Part shown: positions 63,748 to 64,000 of the stretch, piece after piece
Layout of the letters: each line of letters opens with the position of its first letter
Position numbering within the stretch: the first letter of the stretch is position 1
DNA from: Craterilacuibacter sinensis
GTDB lineage: Bacteria > Pseudomonadota > Gammaproteobacteria > Burkholderiales > Chromobacteriaceae
Reading direction: 5' to 3'
Length of the DNA stretch: 64,000 bases
Assembly (NCBI RefSeq): GCF_009831765.1
Contig: NZ_WSSB01000003.1
Coordinates: 124,001-188,000, forward strand
Made by a program: the position numbers and the translations under genes
The notes under the pieces: generated by a model
Told to the model about the DNA's origin: nothing
Database searches by the model: none
What the model saw: the letters and a program-made list of their open reading frames with translations, nothing else

Positions 63748-64000
63748 CGGTTCGCTCCGTATCAAATCCTGCAATGCAATAAGCCAGATAAAAACGCCAC
63801 AGCCTGACAAAAGCCTCGTCAAAGCCCTGGGCGTGTATCCGTTGCAGCTGTTCTTCGAATTGCGTATGCCAGCGGCGCAGCGTTTCGGCGTAGTCGGCGC
63901 CGAAACGGTAGTCGTCGGCAAGACTCAGGCCGGCGCGGGCAATTTCACGTTTGAGCGCAGCGGGGCTTGGCAGCATGCCGCCGGGGAAGATGTATTGCTG
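63716..64000 (-). CDS. cyclopropane-fatty-acid synthase-like methyltransferase, 3' end
   Basis: At least 94 C-terminal residues of a class I SAM methyltransferase are visible, entering from the right edge with QQYIFPGGMLPSPAALKREI and continuing to RRWHTQFEEQLQRIH and WRFYLAYCIAGFDTERTDVC. This is the C-terminus of the Cfa family (YIFPGGMLPS is diagnostic). It methylates unsaturated phospholipid acyl chains; in light-response clusters it or a relative makes modified fatty acids. The SAM-binding half is outside the window. Confidence 0.88.
   Translation of the reverse strand, partial: QQYIFPGGMLPSPAALKREIARAGLSLADDYRFGADYAETLRRWHTQFEEQLQRIHAQGFDEAFVRLWRFYLAYCIAGFDTERTDVCQLEIHRS

Overview
The window reads as a contiguous piece of a chromosome of a Betaproteobacterium, most likely of the order Neisseriales (Chromobacteriaceae-like). 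The pointers are a short MetN without a C-terminal regulatory domain (as in Neisseria), an 85-residue IF-1, polyhydroxybutyrate genes, an RstAB system and moderately high GC with strongly GC-biased third positions. This placement is inference from gene content; no rRNA is present. About 60 real genes cover most of the window. The only mobile-element traces are a decayed IS3-type transposase and a truncated DUF4160 gene in the first 2.3 kb.

Layout. 1-2.4 kb: a CsbD tail, a BON lipoprotein, a VIT-family metal transporter and the decayed remnants, ending in a 10-unit heptanucleotide repeat. 2.4-7.2 kb: an EEP nuclease, a metNIQ methionine importer behind a leader that looks like a SAM-II riboswitch plus terminator, a CHAD protein and infA. 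7.2-19.4 kb: a ghrA-like reductase, a small HTH protein, dnaE, an entericidin-like lipoprotein, a ChaN-like lipoprotein, a DUF2062 protein, a COG2509 flavoprotein, rraA and B12-dependent nrdJ. 19.4-25.2 kb: a secreted serine protease, an Asr-like acid-shock protein directly downstream of rstA-rstB with a near-perfect RstA box, tRNA-Ala(GGC), sdaA and a UDG-family gene. 25.2-31 kb: a very large hybrid histidine kinase overlapping an HD-GYP response regulator, then a nested palindromic element. 31-41 kb: a small lipoprotein, two acetyltransferases, phaA-phaC, a degenerate HD-GYP protein and hrpA.

41.8-50 kb is a storage-lipid locus: a PHA-system protein with a possibly leaderless transcript, a wax ester synthase (WS/DGAT), a TPR protein, a TetR regulator, a patatin-like lipase, a PhaF-like phasin, a bifunctional fatty acyl-CoA reductase closely resembling the Marinobacter enzyme, and a membrane-anchored lipase. 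With phaA/phaC about 7 kb upstream, the cell appears able to make both polyhydroxybutyrate and wax esters.

50-58.5 kb carries a nitroreductase, an LD-carboxypeptidase lipoprotein, cysD-cysN, ahpC-ahpF with a palindromic promoter region, and tyrS. 58.7-64 kb has a cytochrome b561 followed by a tightly overlapping operon led by a CarH/LitR-type B12 photoreceptor regulator gene at its distal end: cyclopropane synthase-like methyltransferase (cut by the window edge), chalcone-isomerase-like protein, MFS transporter, DUF3833 lipoprotein, SDR, NTF2-like protein. This resembles light/singlet-oxygen response clusters that elsewhere are run by an ECF sigma factor and ChrR.

The most interesting points are the SAM-II-like leader in a betaproteobacterium, the rstAB-asr pairing with its operator, the wax ester locus, the B12-photoreceptor cluster and the unexplained nested palindrome at 30.8 kb.
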